A DNA stretch of 64,000 nt from NCBI GenBank assembly GCA_900316525.1, contig ONDF01000006.1, positions 1 to 64,000 on the forward strand, read 5' to 3'. Both the position numbers and the translations under genes were made by a program. The notes beneath the pieces are model-generated. The model saw nothing but the letters and a program-made list of their open reading frames with translations. It was not told where the DNA came from and ran no database searches. Of this stretch, positions 12,491 to 20,671 are shown in pieces; within the stretch, counting starts at the first letter, position 1, and the number at the start of each line of letters is the position of its first letter. This DNA comes from an uncultured Bacteroidales bacterium. GTDB lineage: Bacteria > Bacteroidota > Bacteroidia > Bacteroidales > UBA932.

Positions 12491-12528
12491 CAAAGTTACA
12501 AAGATTGTTCCGAAAATGTATATCTTTG
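12491..12528. promoter_or_regulatory. Divergent -7 boxes between the LolA-like gene and the hypothetical gene
   Basis: The minus-strand box TAACTTTG (12498 down to 12491) lies about 21 bp before the LolA-like start. The plus-strand box TATCTTTG (12521-12528) lies 27 bp before the ATG at 12556. The two start regions overlap, so the genes may compete for polymerase. Confidence 0.6.
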
Positions 12529-12555
12529 CAGAGATAAGGTTTTTTTTCCACACCC

Positions 12556-13629
12556 ATGAGCAAGACTGGAGACAAGATATTCAAATATGCCCTGGACAAG
12601 GGCCGCAGCGTCAAGAACACCCTCTGGATCGCCGGCTGCTTCCTGCTGGTGGCCGCCAATATCGCTTTCTTCCTGCTCTTTCCGCGGATCGTCTCGGGCC
12701 TCGCGATCGTCCTCTCGAACGCCGTCACCCTCATCCTCACCTTCCTGGCTTTCAAGCCGCTGAACAGCTGGCTGCAGGACAGCCTGATGGAGCGCCAGCA
12801 GGCCCTCATCGAGAAGATGGAGAAGGACCGCGAGCTGGAGCGGAAAGTCGAAGTCCTGGAACTGGAGAACCGCACCCTCGCCGACAAGCTGGACACCCGC
12901 GTGCAGACGGGCGCCCTCCCCGTCCGGCTGGACTACACCTTCAAGGTGGAGCAGATGGAATATGCGAAGCAGGGCTACGTCGTGAAGGAAGAGGAAGTGG
13001 ACGCCCTGGACCGCGAGCAGTTCAACATCCCTGACCGGAAGTTCTTCGAGACCATCCTCGAGGACTCCCTCCTCAAGGAAGCCTCCATCCGCAAGATCCT
13101 GTACATCCACAAGTTCTACTACAAGGTCTCCCTGGGCATCGACTTCAGCAAGATCATGTACGCCCTGGAGGACGGGAAGGTCCTCTTCTATGGCGTCCGG
13201 TTCCAGAAACTGCACGACATCACCAGCGAGCTGGAGCCCGAGCACGGCGACATCGACCGCGTGGAAATCCTGAAGATATCCGGCGACAAGACCGAAATCC
13301 GCCAGGACAAGGAGTACGAGCCCCTGAAGGAACAGTACCGCAACGTGCGCGCGCAGGAAGTCAAGGTGGGGATGGAAGAGGAGGTCACGGCCCTGTGCAA
13401 CCAGTACACCGGCGCCCTGCACGACAGCATCCGGGGCCGCTTCGGCGACCGCGTGGACTTTGTCGATTCCATCGAGGACTACCGCGACAAGAACTGGTAC
13501 TCCCTCAAGGCCAGCGAGGACGCCACCGTGCAGGAAATCGCCGCCAACATGCTGATGCTCACCACCGTGATGAACCGCACCCAGGCCATCGGCGAGCAGG
13601 CCGGCGTCCGGCTCCTGGAAGAGGCGTAA
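12556..13629 (+). CDS. Hypothetical membrane protein with two TM helices and coiled coil
   Basis: Not recognised. A 357-residue protein with two close N-terminal TM segments (about 23-45, WIAGCFLLVAANIAFFLLF, and about 47-68). A charged coiled-coil stretch follows (about 75-113, rich in Glu/Lys/Leu), then a soluble alpha/beta domain of about 240 residues with many acidic residues and no metal or nucleotide motif. Two TM helices plus a coiled coil would place the C-terminal domain in the cytoplasm. It has its own -7 box and is the only gene of its unit. There is no functional clue from neighbours. Confidence 0.8.
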   Translation: MSKTGDKIFKYALDKGRSVKNTLWIAGCFLLVAANIAFFLLFPRIVSGLAIVLSNAVTLILTFLAFKPLNSWLQDSLMERQQALIEKMEKDRELERKVEVLELENRTLADKLDTRVQTGALPVRLDYTFKVEQMEYAKQGYVVKEEEVDALDREQFNIPDRKFFETILEDSLLKEASIRKILYIHKFYYKVSLGIDFSKIMYALEDGKVLFYGVRFQKLHDITSELEPEHGDIDRVEILKISGDKTEIRQDKEYEPLKEQYRNVRAQEVKVGMEEEVTALCNQYTGALHDSIRGRFGDRVDFVDSIEDYRDKNWYSLKASEDATVQEIAANMLMLTTVMNRTQAIGEQAGVRLLEEA

Positions 13630-13635
13630 TCCACA

Positions 13636-13700
13636 TTGAACAATCGGGGAAACAATTGTACGGACGGGATAAGGATTGCCGATCGAAAGCCCTATCTTTG
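13636..13700 (+). promoter_or_regulatory. Degenerate direct-repeat operator and -7 box for the CE1 gene
   Basis: TTGAACA at 13636-13642 and TTGTACG at 13656-13662 lie exactly 20 bp apart. TATCTTTG at 13693-13700 follows after 30 bp. The same repeat-to-box geometry is found at 24620-24684. There is no -33 TTG at the expected place, as expected for an activator-dependent promoter. Confidence 0.5.
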
Positions 13701-13720
13701 TCCCGTACAAAAACCCTGAT

Positions 13721-14803
13721 ATGAAACGTTTCCTGATCCTCCTCGCAGCCGTGTGCTGCACCCTGCCGATGGCCGCCCAGTGGGGCCGCCGTCCCACCCC
13801 CAACGACACGCTCAAGTCCACCCGCGTCCTCCCGGACGGCAAGGTGCTCTTCCAGATCTACGCTCCTGAAGCCAAGACGGTGTCCGTCTCCGGCGACCTG
13901 CCCTGGAACGCCCCCGTCAAGTTCGAAAAGGCCGAGAACGGCGTCTGGAAGGGCGTCTGCGAAGGCCTGGGCGACGGCGTGTTCCGCTATAATTTCAACG
14001 TGGACGGCGTGCGGGTGCAGGACCCGAAGGCTCCCCTCTCCGCCGAGCAGTCCTCGCTTCTGACCGTGGGCGAAAGCTATGTCAAGGATGTTCCGCACGG
14101 AGCGGTCGCGCAGCGGTTCTACTTCTCCAAGACCCTGGGCGAAATGCGCCGCCTGCACGTCTGGACGCCGGCCGGGTATGAGAAGTCCAACGCGAAACTG
14201 CCGGTGCTGTATCTCATCCACGGCGGCGGCGACAACGACGCCTCCTGGCCCGGCGTGGGCGCCGCAGGCTGGATCCTGGACAACCTGCTCGCCGCGGGCA
14301 AGATGGTCCCGATGATCGTCGTGATGCCCAACGGCACCATCAACGTGCCCAACGAGGTGCCCCCGTTTGCCGAGGACATGTTCACCTCCATCATTCCCTT
14401 CGTCGAGGCCAACTACAACGTGAAGACGGACGCCGGCAGCCGCGCCGTCGCGGGCCTTTCGATGGGCGGCATGGAGACGATGGAAGTGTGCTTCACCCAT
14501 CCGGAGATGTTCAAGTATGTCTGGGTCCTGAGCTCCTCCTTCCAGCCCGGCCAGGATCCCGCCGCGGAATCCGCCCGCCTGAAAGTCAAGGAGAACGCCG
14601 CGATGATGAACAAGCAGTTCAAGCGCCTGGTGTTCACCCAGGGCGGTCCCACCGACATCGCCTACCAGAACTGCAAGAACACCCGCGCGCAGCTGGACAA
14701 GGACGGCCTCAAGTACGAGTACATGGAGAACGCCCAGGCCGGCCACTCCTGGGCCACCTGGCGCGCCGACCTCCAGACCCTCGCCCCCACCCTGTTCAAA
14801 TAG
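13721..14803 (+). CDS. CE1-type secreted esterase (feruloyl/acetyl esterase family)
   Basis: A 360-residue esterase; the start is the MKRFLILLAAVCC signal peptide, not the in-frame ATG at 13676 that precedes the promoter box. An N-terminal Ig-like/CBM48-type domain (about residues 30-120, YAPEAKTVSVSGDLPW and FRYNFNVDG) precedes an alpha/beta hydrolase of the esterase D class. The nucleophile Ser is in AGLSMGGMET; LYLIHGGGDND forms the oxyanion region and GHSWATWRADL carries the catalytic His. CE1 enzymes remove feruloyl or acetyl groups from plant glycans in the envelope. It is monocistronic, about 10 kb from related CE1 genes but with a similar operator. Confidence 0.88.
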   Translation: MKRFLILLAAVCCTLPMAAQWGRRPTPNDTLKSTRVLPDGKVLFQIYAPEAKTVSVSGDLPWNAPVKFEKAENGVWKGVCEGLGDGVFRYNFNVDGVRVQDPKAPLSAEQSSLLTVGESYVKDVPHGAVAQRFYFSKTLGEMRRLHVWTPAGYEKSNAKLPVLYLIHGGGDNDASWPGVGAAGWILDNLLAAGKMVPMIVVMPNGTINVPNEVPPFAEDMFTSIIPFVEANYNVKTDAGSRAVAGLSMGGMETMEVCFTHPEMFKYVWVLSSSFQPGQDPAAESARLKVKENAAMMNKQFKRLVFTQGGPTDIAYQNCKNTRAQLDKDGLKYEYMENAQAGHSWATWRADLQTLAPTLFK

Positions 14804-14805
14804 GC

Positions 14806-14859
14806 TTGACAATCCGGCTTTTTTTTCGTAAGTTTGAGAGACTTTTTGCGAAAGGTCTC
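14806..14859 (+). promoter_or_regulatory. Promoter and 5'-UTR hairpin for the cytochrome-SUMF1 operon
   Basis: TTG at 14806-14808, a 20-bp spacer and TAAGTTTG at 14829-14836 form a well-spaced Bacteroidota promoter. A 9-bp stem (14838-14846 with 14851-14859, one G-T pair, TGCG loop) lies in the leader just before the ATG at 14868 and may affect translation. Confidence 0.6.
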
Positions 14860-14867
14860 CCAACCAC

Positions 14868-16388
14868 ATGAAGAAAAAGCACATCATCTGGGGAGCCATC
14901 CTGGGCGGTCTGGCGCTGGGCGTCGCCTTGATGCTGGTTCTCGTCAGCGTGGACACGCACACGTCCACGAACGACTCCTGCATGCGCTGCCACTATCACG
15001 AAGAGGCCGACCGCCTCTGGAAACAATCGGACCATTACCTGAATGAAAGCGGCGTAGTCACCGACTGCGCCGCCTGCCATTTACCTCCGAAGGAGGACGG
15101 CGTCGTCCGCTACTACATGGTCAAGCTCCGGATGGGCGCCAAGGACATGTGGACGAAGCTGGTGAAGGACAAGGAGGACATCGACTGGGCCGCCAAGCGC
15201 CAGGTGGACTATGCCCCACGCATCGTCTATAACGCCTCCTGCGTGAAGTGCCACGAGAACCTGTACCCGGAGGGCATCAGCGACGACGGCATCGCCGCGC
15301 ACCTCTACTACGACGAGAATCACGAAAAGCTCAAGCTCAACTGCGTAAGCTGCCACCTCAACGCCGGCCACTACATCGAGGGCTATACGCACCAGAAGCT
15401 CCAGGGCAAGGTGGACACCGGCTCCGGGGAGATTTACACGGCGCCGGCGGCTCCCGAACGCTTCGAGTCCTTCACCGAGACCGTTCCCGGCACGAACGCC
15501 GCCATCCGGATGGTGGCCGTCCCGGGGGGCGAGTTCCTCCTGGGCAGCCCCGCGGACGAGCCGCGGCGCGGCGCCGACGAAGGCCCGCAGAAGCGGGTCC
15601 GCATCTCCCGCTTCTTCATGGCGGAGACCGAGATCACCTGGCGGCAGTTCTGGAGTTTCTACAACGAAACGATGTCCGAGGGCCGCACGCCGCCTTCCGT
15701 CATCTATGAGGCCAACAGCCGGCCCGGGCTGGACGCCGTCAGCGGCCCCACTCCGCCATTCGGCTTCCCCGACCAGGGCTGGGGCATGGGCGAAAGGCCC
15801 GCCATCACGATGACGCACTACGCGGCGGAGACCTTCTGCCTGTGGCTCTCGCTCAAGACCGGCAAGACCTACCGCCTCCCCACCGAGGCGGAATGGGAAT
15901 ATGCGGCCCGCGGCGGCACGGATACGCCGTATTTCTTCGAAGGAGATCCCAGGAAGTTCGATCCCAAGGGCCTCCGCAGCCTCTTCGGCGCGGACACGAC
16001 GATGATCGCCCGCTACGTGATCTACAGCGGCAACTCCCCGTCCCGGACGCAGGAGCCCGGGGAGGTCAAGGCCAATCCCTTCGGCCTCAAGAACATGCTC
16101 GGCAACGTGATGGAATACTGCGCCGACCGCTATGCCGAGGACGCCTACGCGCAAATCCCCGACGGCGCCCTGAACCCGAAGGGCCCTGCCGAGGGCGAGG
16201 AGTTCGTCGTCCGCGGCGGCTCGTATGCCGATGACGCCGGCGCCGTGCGCTGCGCCGCGCGCAGCCACACCCGCCACGACGACTGGCTGCGGACGGACCC
16301 GCAGAACCCCAAGAGCATCTGGTGGTACTCCGACGTCAAGGCCATCGGCTTCCGCATCGTGTGCGAAGTTCCGGACAATATCGAATAA
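14868..16388 (+). CDS. Tetraheme NapC/NrfH-like cytochrome c fused to a SUMF1/FGE-like domain
   Basis: A 506-residue fusion. An N-terminal TM anchor (about 7-27) is followed by four CxxCH haem sites (CMRCH, CAACH, CVKCH, CVSCH) within about 170 residues, as in quinol-oxidising NapC/NirT/NrfH proteins. From about residue 205 there is a formylglycine-generating-enzyme fold: MVAVPGGEFLLGSP, ETEITWRQFW, YRLPTEAEWEYAARGG, GNVMEYCADRY, VVRGGSY and RCAARS, ending GFRIV. The two catalytic cysteines expected just after the RGGS segment are absent (it reads YADDAGAVRCAARS), so classical sulfatase maturation is unlikely. It heads an operon with an oxidoreductase and an isomerase. A membrane-anchored electron acceptor for envelope sugar oxidation is inference. 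Confidence 0.88.
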   Translation: MKKKHIIWGAILGGLALGVALMLVLVSVDTHTSTNDSCMRCHYHEEADRLWKQSDHYLNESGVVTDCAACHLPPKEDGVVRYYMVKLRMGAKDMWTKLVKDKEDIDWAAKRQVDYAPRIVYNASCVKCHENLYPEGISDDGIAAHLYYDENHEKLKLNCVSCHLNAGHYIEGYTHQKLQGKVDTGSGEIYTAPAAPERFESFTETVPGTNAAIRMVAVPGGEFLLGSPADEPRRGADEGPQKRVRISRFFMAETEITWRQFWSFYNETMSEGRTPPSVIYEANSRPGLDAVSGPTPPFGFPDQGWGMGERPAITMTHYAAETFCLWLSLKTGKTYRLPTEAEWEYAARGGTDTPYFFEGDPRKFDPKGLRSLFGADTTMIARYVIYSGNSPSRTQEPGEVKANPFGLKNMLGNVMEYCADRYAEDAYAQIPDGALNPKGPAEGEEFVVRGGSYADDAGAVRCAARSHTRHDDWLRTDPQNPKSIWWYSDVKAIGFRIVCEVPDNIE

Positions 16389-16409
16389 TCAACATAAAAC
16401 ACTGAAACC

Positions 16410-17765
16410 ATGAGCGCAAAAATGAACAGAAGGTCCTTCCTCACGACCACCGCCGTCGTCGGCGCGGCCGGCCTGGTGGGCGGACAGCTTCTCACCGCCT
16501 GCTCCGGCGGGAAAAAGGGCGACAAACTCATCCCGCTGAAGGAACCCGGTTCCTACTACATCCCCGAACTGCCGGACAAGGCCATCGACGGCCGTCCCCT
16601 CAAGTGCGGTCTCATCGGCTGCGGCGGCCGCGGCAACGGCGCCGTGGGCGACCTCCTCACCGCCGCGGACGGGGTTACCATCACCGCCCTCGGCGACGTC
16701 TTCCCCGACCGGATCCGGGATACGCGCGAAGCCATCGAACGGGAATTCGGCCAGGTGGTGCCCGCCGAGAACTGCTTCACGGGCTTCGACGCCTACCAGA
16801 AGGTCATCGACTCCGGCGTGGACATGGTCATCGTGGCCACCCCGCCCGTGTTCCGTCCCGTCCATTTCCAGTACGCCACCTCCAAGGGGGTCCATTCCTT
16901 CCTGGAGAAGCCCATCTGCGTGGACGCCAAGGGCTACCGGACCATCATGGCGACGGCCAAGCAGGCCGAGGCCAAGGGCCTGAGCGTCGTCACGGGCACC
17001 CAGCGCCACCACCAGCGCGCGTACGTGGAGTCTTACAAGAAGATCCAGGAAGGCCTCATCGGCGAGATCACCGGCGGCAACGTCTACTGGAACCAGGGCA
17101 TGCTCTGGTACCGCGAGCGCCAGAAGGGCTGGAGCGACATGGAATGGATGATCCGCGACTGGGTGAACTGGAAATGGCTTTCCGGCGACCACATCGTGGA
17201 ACAGCACGTGCATAACATCGACGTGTTCACCTGGATGCTGGGCGCGCATCCCGTCAAGGCGACGGGCGTCGGCAGCCGCCAGCGCCGCATCACCGGCGAC
17301 CAGTACGACAACTTCAGCATCGACTTCGAGTTCGAGAACGGCATCCATATGCACAGCTTCTGCCGCCAGATCGACGGCTGCTCCTCCAACGTGAGCGAGT
17401 TCGTCCAGGGCACCAAGGGTTCCTGGAACTCCGCCGATTTCGCCATCCGCGACCTGCAGGGCAACATCCTCTGGCAGTATGACGAGGAAGCCGCGAAGGC
17501 GCAGTTCGCGCAGCACAACCCCTATGTCCTCGAGCACGTGGACTGGGTGAACCATATCCGCAAGGGCGAGGCCCATGTCGAGGCCGCCGAGACGGGCCAG
17601 TCCTCGCTCGCCGGCACGATGGGCCGCGAAGCCGCCTACACCGGCAACACCGTCACCTGGGACGAGATCAGCGCCTCCGACCTCGATTACATGCCGGAGA
17701 AGTTGGAACTGGGCAAGATGGACATGGCCAAGTACACCGTTCCGGTTCCCGGCACGGGTAAATAA
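16410..17765 (+). CDS. Tat-exported Gfo/Idh/MocA oxidoreductase
   Basis: A 451-residue NAD(P)-dependent oxidoreductase with a Tat signal: NRRSFLTTTAVVGAAGLVGG then LLTACSGG, which also looks like a lipobox. The Rossmann fold is at GLIGCGGRGNGAVGD. The conserved FLEKPICVDAKG holds the catalytic EKP lysine, and HVHNIDVF follows in the substrate domain. Tat export suggests folding with a tightly held cofactor before export, as in glucose-fructose oxidoreductase. Likely oxidation of a sugar hydroxyl, possibly C3 of a glycoside. It is second in the operon, 21 bp after the cytochrome fusion and 9 bp before the isomerase. Confidence 0.9.
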   Translation: MSAKMNRRSFLTTTAVVGAAGLVGGQLLTACSGGKKGDKLIPLKEPGSYYIPELPDKAIDGRPLKCGLIGCGGRGNGAVGDLLTAADGVTITALGDVFPDRIRDTREAIEREFGQVVPAENCFTGFDAYQKVIDSGVDMVIVATPPVFRPVHFQYATSKGVHSFLEKPICVDAKGYRTIMATAKQAEAKGLSVVTGTQRHHQRAYVESYKKIQEGLIGEITGGNVYWNQGMLWYRERQKGWSDMEWMIRDWVNWKWLSGDHIVEQHVHNIDVFTWMLGAHPVKATGVGSRQRRITGDQYDNFSIDFEFENGIHMHSFCRQIDGCSSNVSEFVQGTKGSWNSADFAIRDLQGNILWQYDEEAAKAQFAQHNPYVLEHVDWVNHIRKGEAHVEAAETGQSSLAGTMGREAAYTGNTVTWDEISASDLDYMPEKLELGKMDMAKYTVPVPGTGK

Positions 17766-17774
17766 GGCGCGCGT

Positions 17775-18680
17775 ATGGACAGGAAAACCTTTCTGAGAAC
17801 CACCGTCGCCGGCGCGGCCGCCCTCGTGGCCGCCCCCGGCGCCCTCGTCTCCTGCGCCTCCCCCAAGGAGAAGAAGCAGCCTTCCGTTCCCCTCCGCCTC
17901 TCCTTCCAGGAGGGCGTCACTCCGGGCGAAACCCTCGCCGAGAAGCTGGACTTCATGGAAAAGCTCGGCATCGTGGGCTTCGAGCCCGGCGGCAAGGGCC
18001 TCGCCGGCCGCGTCCAGGAAATCCGCGAAGCCCTGCAGGGCCGCGACATCAAAGTCTCGGCCATCTGCGCCGGCTTCGACGGCTTCATCCTGGCCGAGGA
18101 CCCGGCCGTGAAAGCGCAGTTCGACACCTCGATGCGGGAAATCGTCCGCGCCGCGGGCGAACTCGGTTCCACCGGCGTCATCATGGTCCCGGTGTTCAAC
18201 TGGCAGAATCCCTCCCTCCCCCACACGCTGGAAACGCGCGACTACCTCTGCCAGCAGATGCACGACCTGGGCGAATTCGCCCTCAGTTGCGGCACGACCG
18301 TGATCCTGGAGCCCCTCAACCGCAAGGAAGCCTTCTACCTGCGCCTGGTGGGCGACGCCGCCGCCATCTGCCGCGACGCCGGCAGCGCGGGCGTCAAGTG
18401 CATGGGCGACTTCTGGCACATGCAGGAAGAAACCTCCGACTACGCCGCCTTCATGGCCGCCGGCCCCTACCTCCAGCACGTCCACATCGCCAGCCGCGGA
18501 AACCGCGTCATGCCCGGCGAAGACGGGGACAAGGACTGCTACACCGACGGCTTCCGCGCCCTCAAGGAACTCGCCTACCCCAACTACGTCAGCTTCGAAT
18601 GCGGCTGCCGCTCCGACGACCGCGCCGCCACCCTGACCGCCGCGGTCTCCCTCCTCCGCAAGCAGTGGGACGAAGCGTAA
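17775..18680 (+). CDS. Tat-signal TIM-barrel sugar isomerase/epimerase
   Basis: A 301-residue protein of the xylose-isomerase-like TIM-barrel family (hydroxypyruvate isomerase-like). The N terminus MDRKTFLRTTVAGAAALVAA has an RK-type Tat motif, then a lipobox-like LVSC. Metal-site features are VILEPLNR, MGDFWHMQ, HVHIASRGNR and VSFECGC. It likely isomerises or epimerises a keto-sugar made by the oxidoreductase encoded 9 bp upstream. It is last in the operon, followed by the 151-bp palindromic element and a terminator. The product is not predictable beyond the family. Confidence 0.87.
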   Translation: MDRKTFLRTTVAGAAALVAAPGALVSCASPKEKKQPSVPLRLSFQEGVTPGETLAEKLDFMEKLGIVGFEPGGKGLAGRVQEIREALQGRDIKVSAICAGFDGFILAEDPAVKAQFDTSMREIVRAAGELGSTGVIMVPVFNWQNPSLPHTLETRDYLCQQMHDLGEFALSCGTTVILEPLNRKEAFYLRLVGDAAAICRDAGSAGVKCMGDFWHMQEETSDYAAFMAAGPYLQHVHIASRGNRVMPGEDGDKDCYTDGFRALKELAYPNYVSFECGCRSDDRAATLTAAVSLLRKQWDEA

Positions 18681-18687
18681 GGTTCCA

Positions 18688-18838
18688 GGAGGGGTATAGG
18701 GTGTCCGGGGGCTTGTCCACCCCCGGACAAGTATAGGGGGAGGGGCCCGACGGATACAAGTTCCCGCTTGCGGGGACGCAGGAGACGTTGGGAGGGGCCG
18801 GAGCGAAGCGGAGTCCCCCGGACACCCTATACCCCTCC
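18688..18838. repeat. 151-bp intergenic palindromic element (MITE-like)
   Basis: Perfect 24-bp terminal inverted repeats at 18688-18711 and 18815-18838 bound a GC-rich interior. The interior has smaller hairpins, for example 18712-18718 pairing with 18725-18731, and a CCCGC/GCGGG stem near 18753-18764. There is no ORF with homology and no obvious target duplication. It starts 8 bp after the isomerase stop. Only one copy is in this window, so the claim that it repeats genome-wide is inference. Confidence 0.8.
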
Positions 18839-18854
18839 AAACAAAATTAACAAT

Positions 18855-18886
18855 AAAGGAGCCAGCTCAGATGAGTCGGCTCCTTT
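18855..18886. terminator. Bidirectional intrinsic terminator between convergent cassettes
   Basis: A 9-bp stem (18855-18863 with 18878-18886), with further CTCA/TGAG pairing in the loop, is flanked by T-rich sequence on the + strand side (TTTTCTTTT) and A-rich sequence on the other. It serves the + isomerase and the - isomerase genes. Confidence 0.85.
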
Positions 18887-18905
18887 TCTTTTGATACACA
18901 GCGTG

Positions 18906-19793
18906 CTACTCCGCGTAGGTCGCCTTCACGAAGGGGGCGTTGAGGAGGTAGTCGGCGCTTTCCTGGAAGCTCTTGCGGATGTCTTCGTAGCTGTAGCGCT
19001 CGATCTCCACGACGAAGTCCTTCAGGCCCGCGAGTTCCGCGTTCTTGAAGATGGCGTCGAAACCGACCATGCCGCTCTGGCCCACTTCCCACTCGTCCTT
19101 GATGTGGAGCATGGTGAAGCGGCCGGGATAGCGCTTGAAGTAGTCCACCGGGGAGGCCTTGCCGATCACCGCCCAGTACACGTCCATCTGGAAGAACACC
19201 AGGTCGGGATCCGTGTGCTGGAGCATGTAGTCGTACATGACCTGGTCTTCGACCTTCTCAAACTCGTAGGCGTGGTTGTGGTAGCCGTACTGGATGCCGG
19301 CGGCCTTGCAACGGCGGCCCACTTCGTTGAGGTAGTCGCAATAGACCTGGAGGTCCTTGAGGTCGCGCTGGCCGCCGATGGCGGGCGTGACCATGTACTT
19401 CATGCCGGCGCGCTTGTGGACGTCGATGCACTTGTCCCACCAGGCCAGGGCGGCGGTGAGGTCGCCGCTGTCCAGTTCCTCGCGGGAAAGACCGCGGGAG
19501 ACATGGGAGGAGAGCACCTTCATGCCGGCGGCTTCCACCTTCTCCTTGAAGGTTTCGGGAGCGTCACCGTAGAGGAGGCCTTCGTTGCCGTTGTAGTTGG
19601 CGGCTTCCACGGCCGTGTAGCCCATGGCGGCCATTTCCTTCAGGATGTCGGGATAGTTCTCCGGGGTGATGAGGCTGCGCGCAGAGTACATCTGGATGCA
19701 CATGTCCTTCTTCACGGGAGCCGTCTCCTTGGGCCCGCAGGCGCACACGCAGACCATGGCGAGGAGGGTAAGGAGGATGAAACGGACCTTCAT
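18906..19793 (-). CDS. Lipoprotein TIM-barrel sugar isomerase/epimerase
   Basis: A 295-residue protein with signal peptide and lipobox (LLAMVCVCACG), so membrane-anchored. The TIM barrel is of the AP-endonuclease-2/xylose-isomerase-like family: QMYSARSLI, YTAVEAANYNG, GYHNHAYEF, FFQMDVYW, MLHIKDEW and VVEIERY carry the usual metal-binding Glu/Asp/His. It is last of the minus-strand operon, 4 bp after the DUF1080 gene. In the similarly composed Bacteroides thetaiotaomicron BT2156-BT2159 locus, an isomerase of this type accompanies DUF1080 and two Gfo/Idh/MocA enzymes. Confidence 0.9.
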   Translation of the reverse strand: MKVRFILLTLLAMVCVCACGPKETAPVKKDMCIQMYSARSLITPENYPDILKEMAAMGYTAVEAANYNGNEGLLYGDAPETFKEKVEAAGMKVLSSHVSRGLSREELDSGDLTAALAWWDKCIDVHKRAGMKYMVTPAIGGQRDLKDLQVYCDYLNEVGRRCKAAGIQYGYHNHAYEFEKVEDQVMYDYMLQHTDPDLVFFQMDVYWAVIGKASPVDYFKRYPGRFTMLHIKDEWEVGQSGMVGFDAIFKNAELAGLKDFVVEIERYSYEDIRKSFQESADYLLNAPFVKATYAE

Positions 19794-19797
19794 AGGG

Positions 19798-20649
19798 CTA
19801 GTCCATCTCCTTGATGCGGATGTTGCGGTACCAGACGTCGTCGCCGTGGTCCTGCATGCCGATGTAACCCTCGTGGTCTTCGCCGCCGCAGTTGTTCAGG
19901 AGCTCGAAGGCCAGGGGCCAGTCCTTCTCGCTGAACTTGGAGGCCTGCAGCATGTCGGTCCACTGCTGGGTCCACAGGTGGTACTCGAGGACCTTCACGT
20001 CATTCTGGAAATGCACGATGGTGCCCTTGTAGCAGAGGATCTTGACCTTGTTCCACTCACCGTAAGGGTTCTGGTTCTGCGGAACGGCCGGGATCATGTC
20101 ATACAGGGAGGCGGACTGACGGTTGCCGTCCACGCCGAGGAGGGCGTCCGGATGGTTCGCGTTGTCCAGCACCTGGTACTCCGGCGCGGAAATGTAGATG
20201 GGCTCGTAGCGCTCGTTGCCGTTCTCGTCCTTGGTGGTGACTTCCTTGGCGAGGTAGAAGATACCGGAGTTGCCGCCCTTGGAAATCTTCCACTCGAGCT
20301 CGAGGGTGAAGTTCTTGAACTCGTGGGCGAAGATGATGTCGCCGCCTTCGCCGGTCTGGCCTTCGCCGGAACCGGTGCCGGAGAACTTCAGGCAGCCGTC
20401 CTCGATGGTCCAGCGGGCCGGGAGTTCCTTCTTGCCGTAGCCGCGCCATCCCTTCGTGGAGGTGCCGTCGAACAGGACGATATAGCCTTCGTCATCGACC
20501 TTGAAATCGTCCAGGTCCACCTCGGGGGCGTCGACGACCGTGTAGGCGGGAACGGCGGATTCAGCCGCCTTCTTCTTACCCTGGTTGCCGCAGGAAACGG
20601 CGGTGACCATCAGCGCAGCAGCCGCTGCAAGCAAAAGAATCTTTTTCAT
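19798..20649 (-). CDS. DUF1080 lipoprotein (3-keto-glycoside hydrolase/lyase family)
   Basis: A 283-residue lipoprotein (LMVTAVSCGN lipobox). One jelly-roll DUF1080 domain starts at EGYIVLFDGTSTKGWRGYG, with WTIEDGCLKF, GGDIIFAHEFKNFTLELEWK, GGNSGIFYL, YQVLDNANHPDA and EWNKVKI. DUF1080 members cleave 3-keto-glycosides after C3 oxidation. It lies between a Gfo/Idh/MocA oxidase and an isomerase in one operon, which supports oxidation, cleavage and isomerisation in the envelope. Substrate aglycone or sugar is unknown. Confidence 0.92.
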   Translation of the reverse strand: MKKILLLAAAAALMVTAVSCGNQGKKKAAESAVPAYTVVDAPEVDLDDFKVDDEGYIVLFDGTSTKGWRGYGKKELPARWTIEDGCLKFSGTGSGEGQTGEGGDIIFAHEFKNFTLELEWKISKGGNSGIFYLAKEVTTKDENGNERYEPIYISAPEYQVLDNANHPDALLGVDGNRQSASLYDMIPAVPQNQNPYGEWNKVKILCYKGTIVHFQNDVKVLEYHLWTQQWTDMLQASKFSEKDWPLAFELLNNCGGEDHEGYIGMQDHGDDVWYRNIRIKEMD

Positions 20650-20671
20650 GAAGTTATTGGTTTTTAAGGTT

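Noticed and set aside
18589..18840. Small ORFs reading through the 151-bp palindromic element
   Set aside because: Both arms give the same YRVSGGL peptide only because they are inverted copies; no family or RBS.
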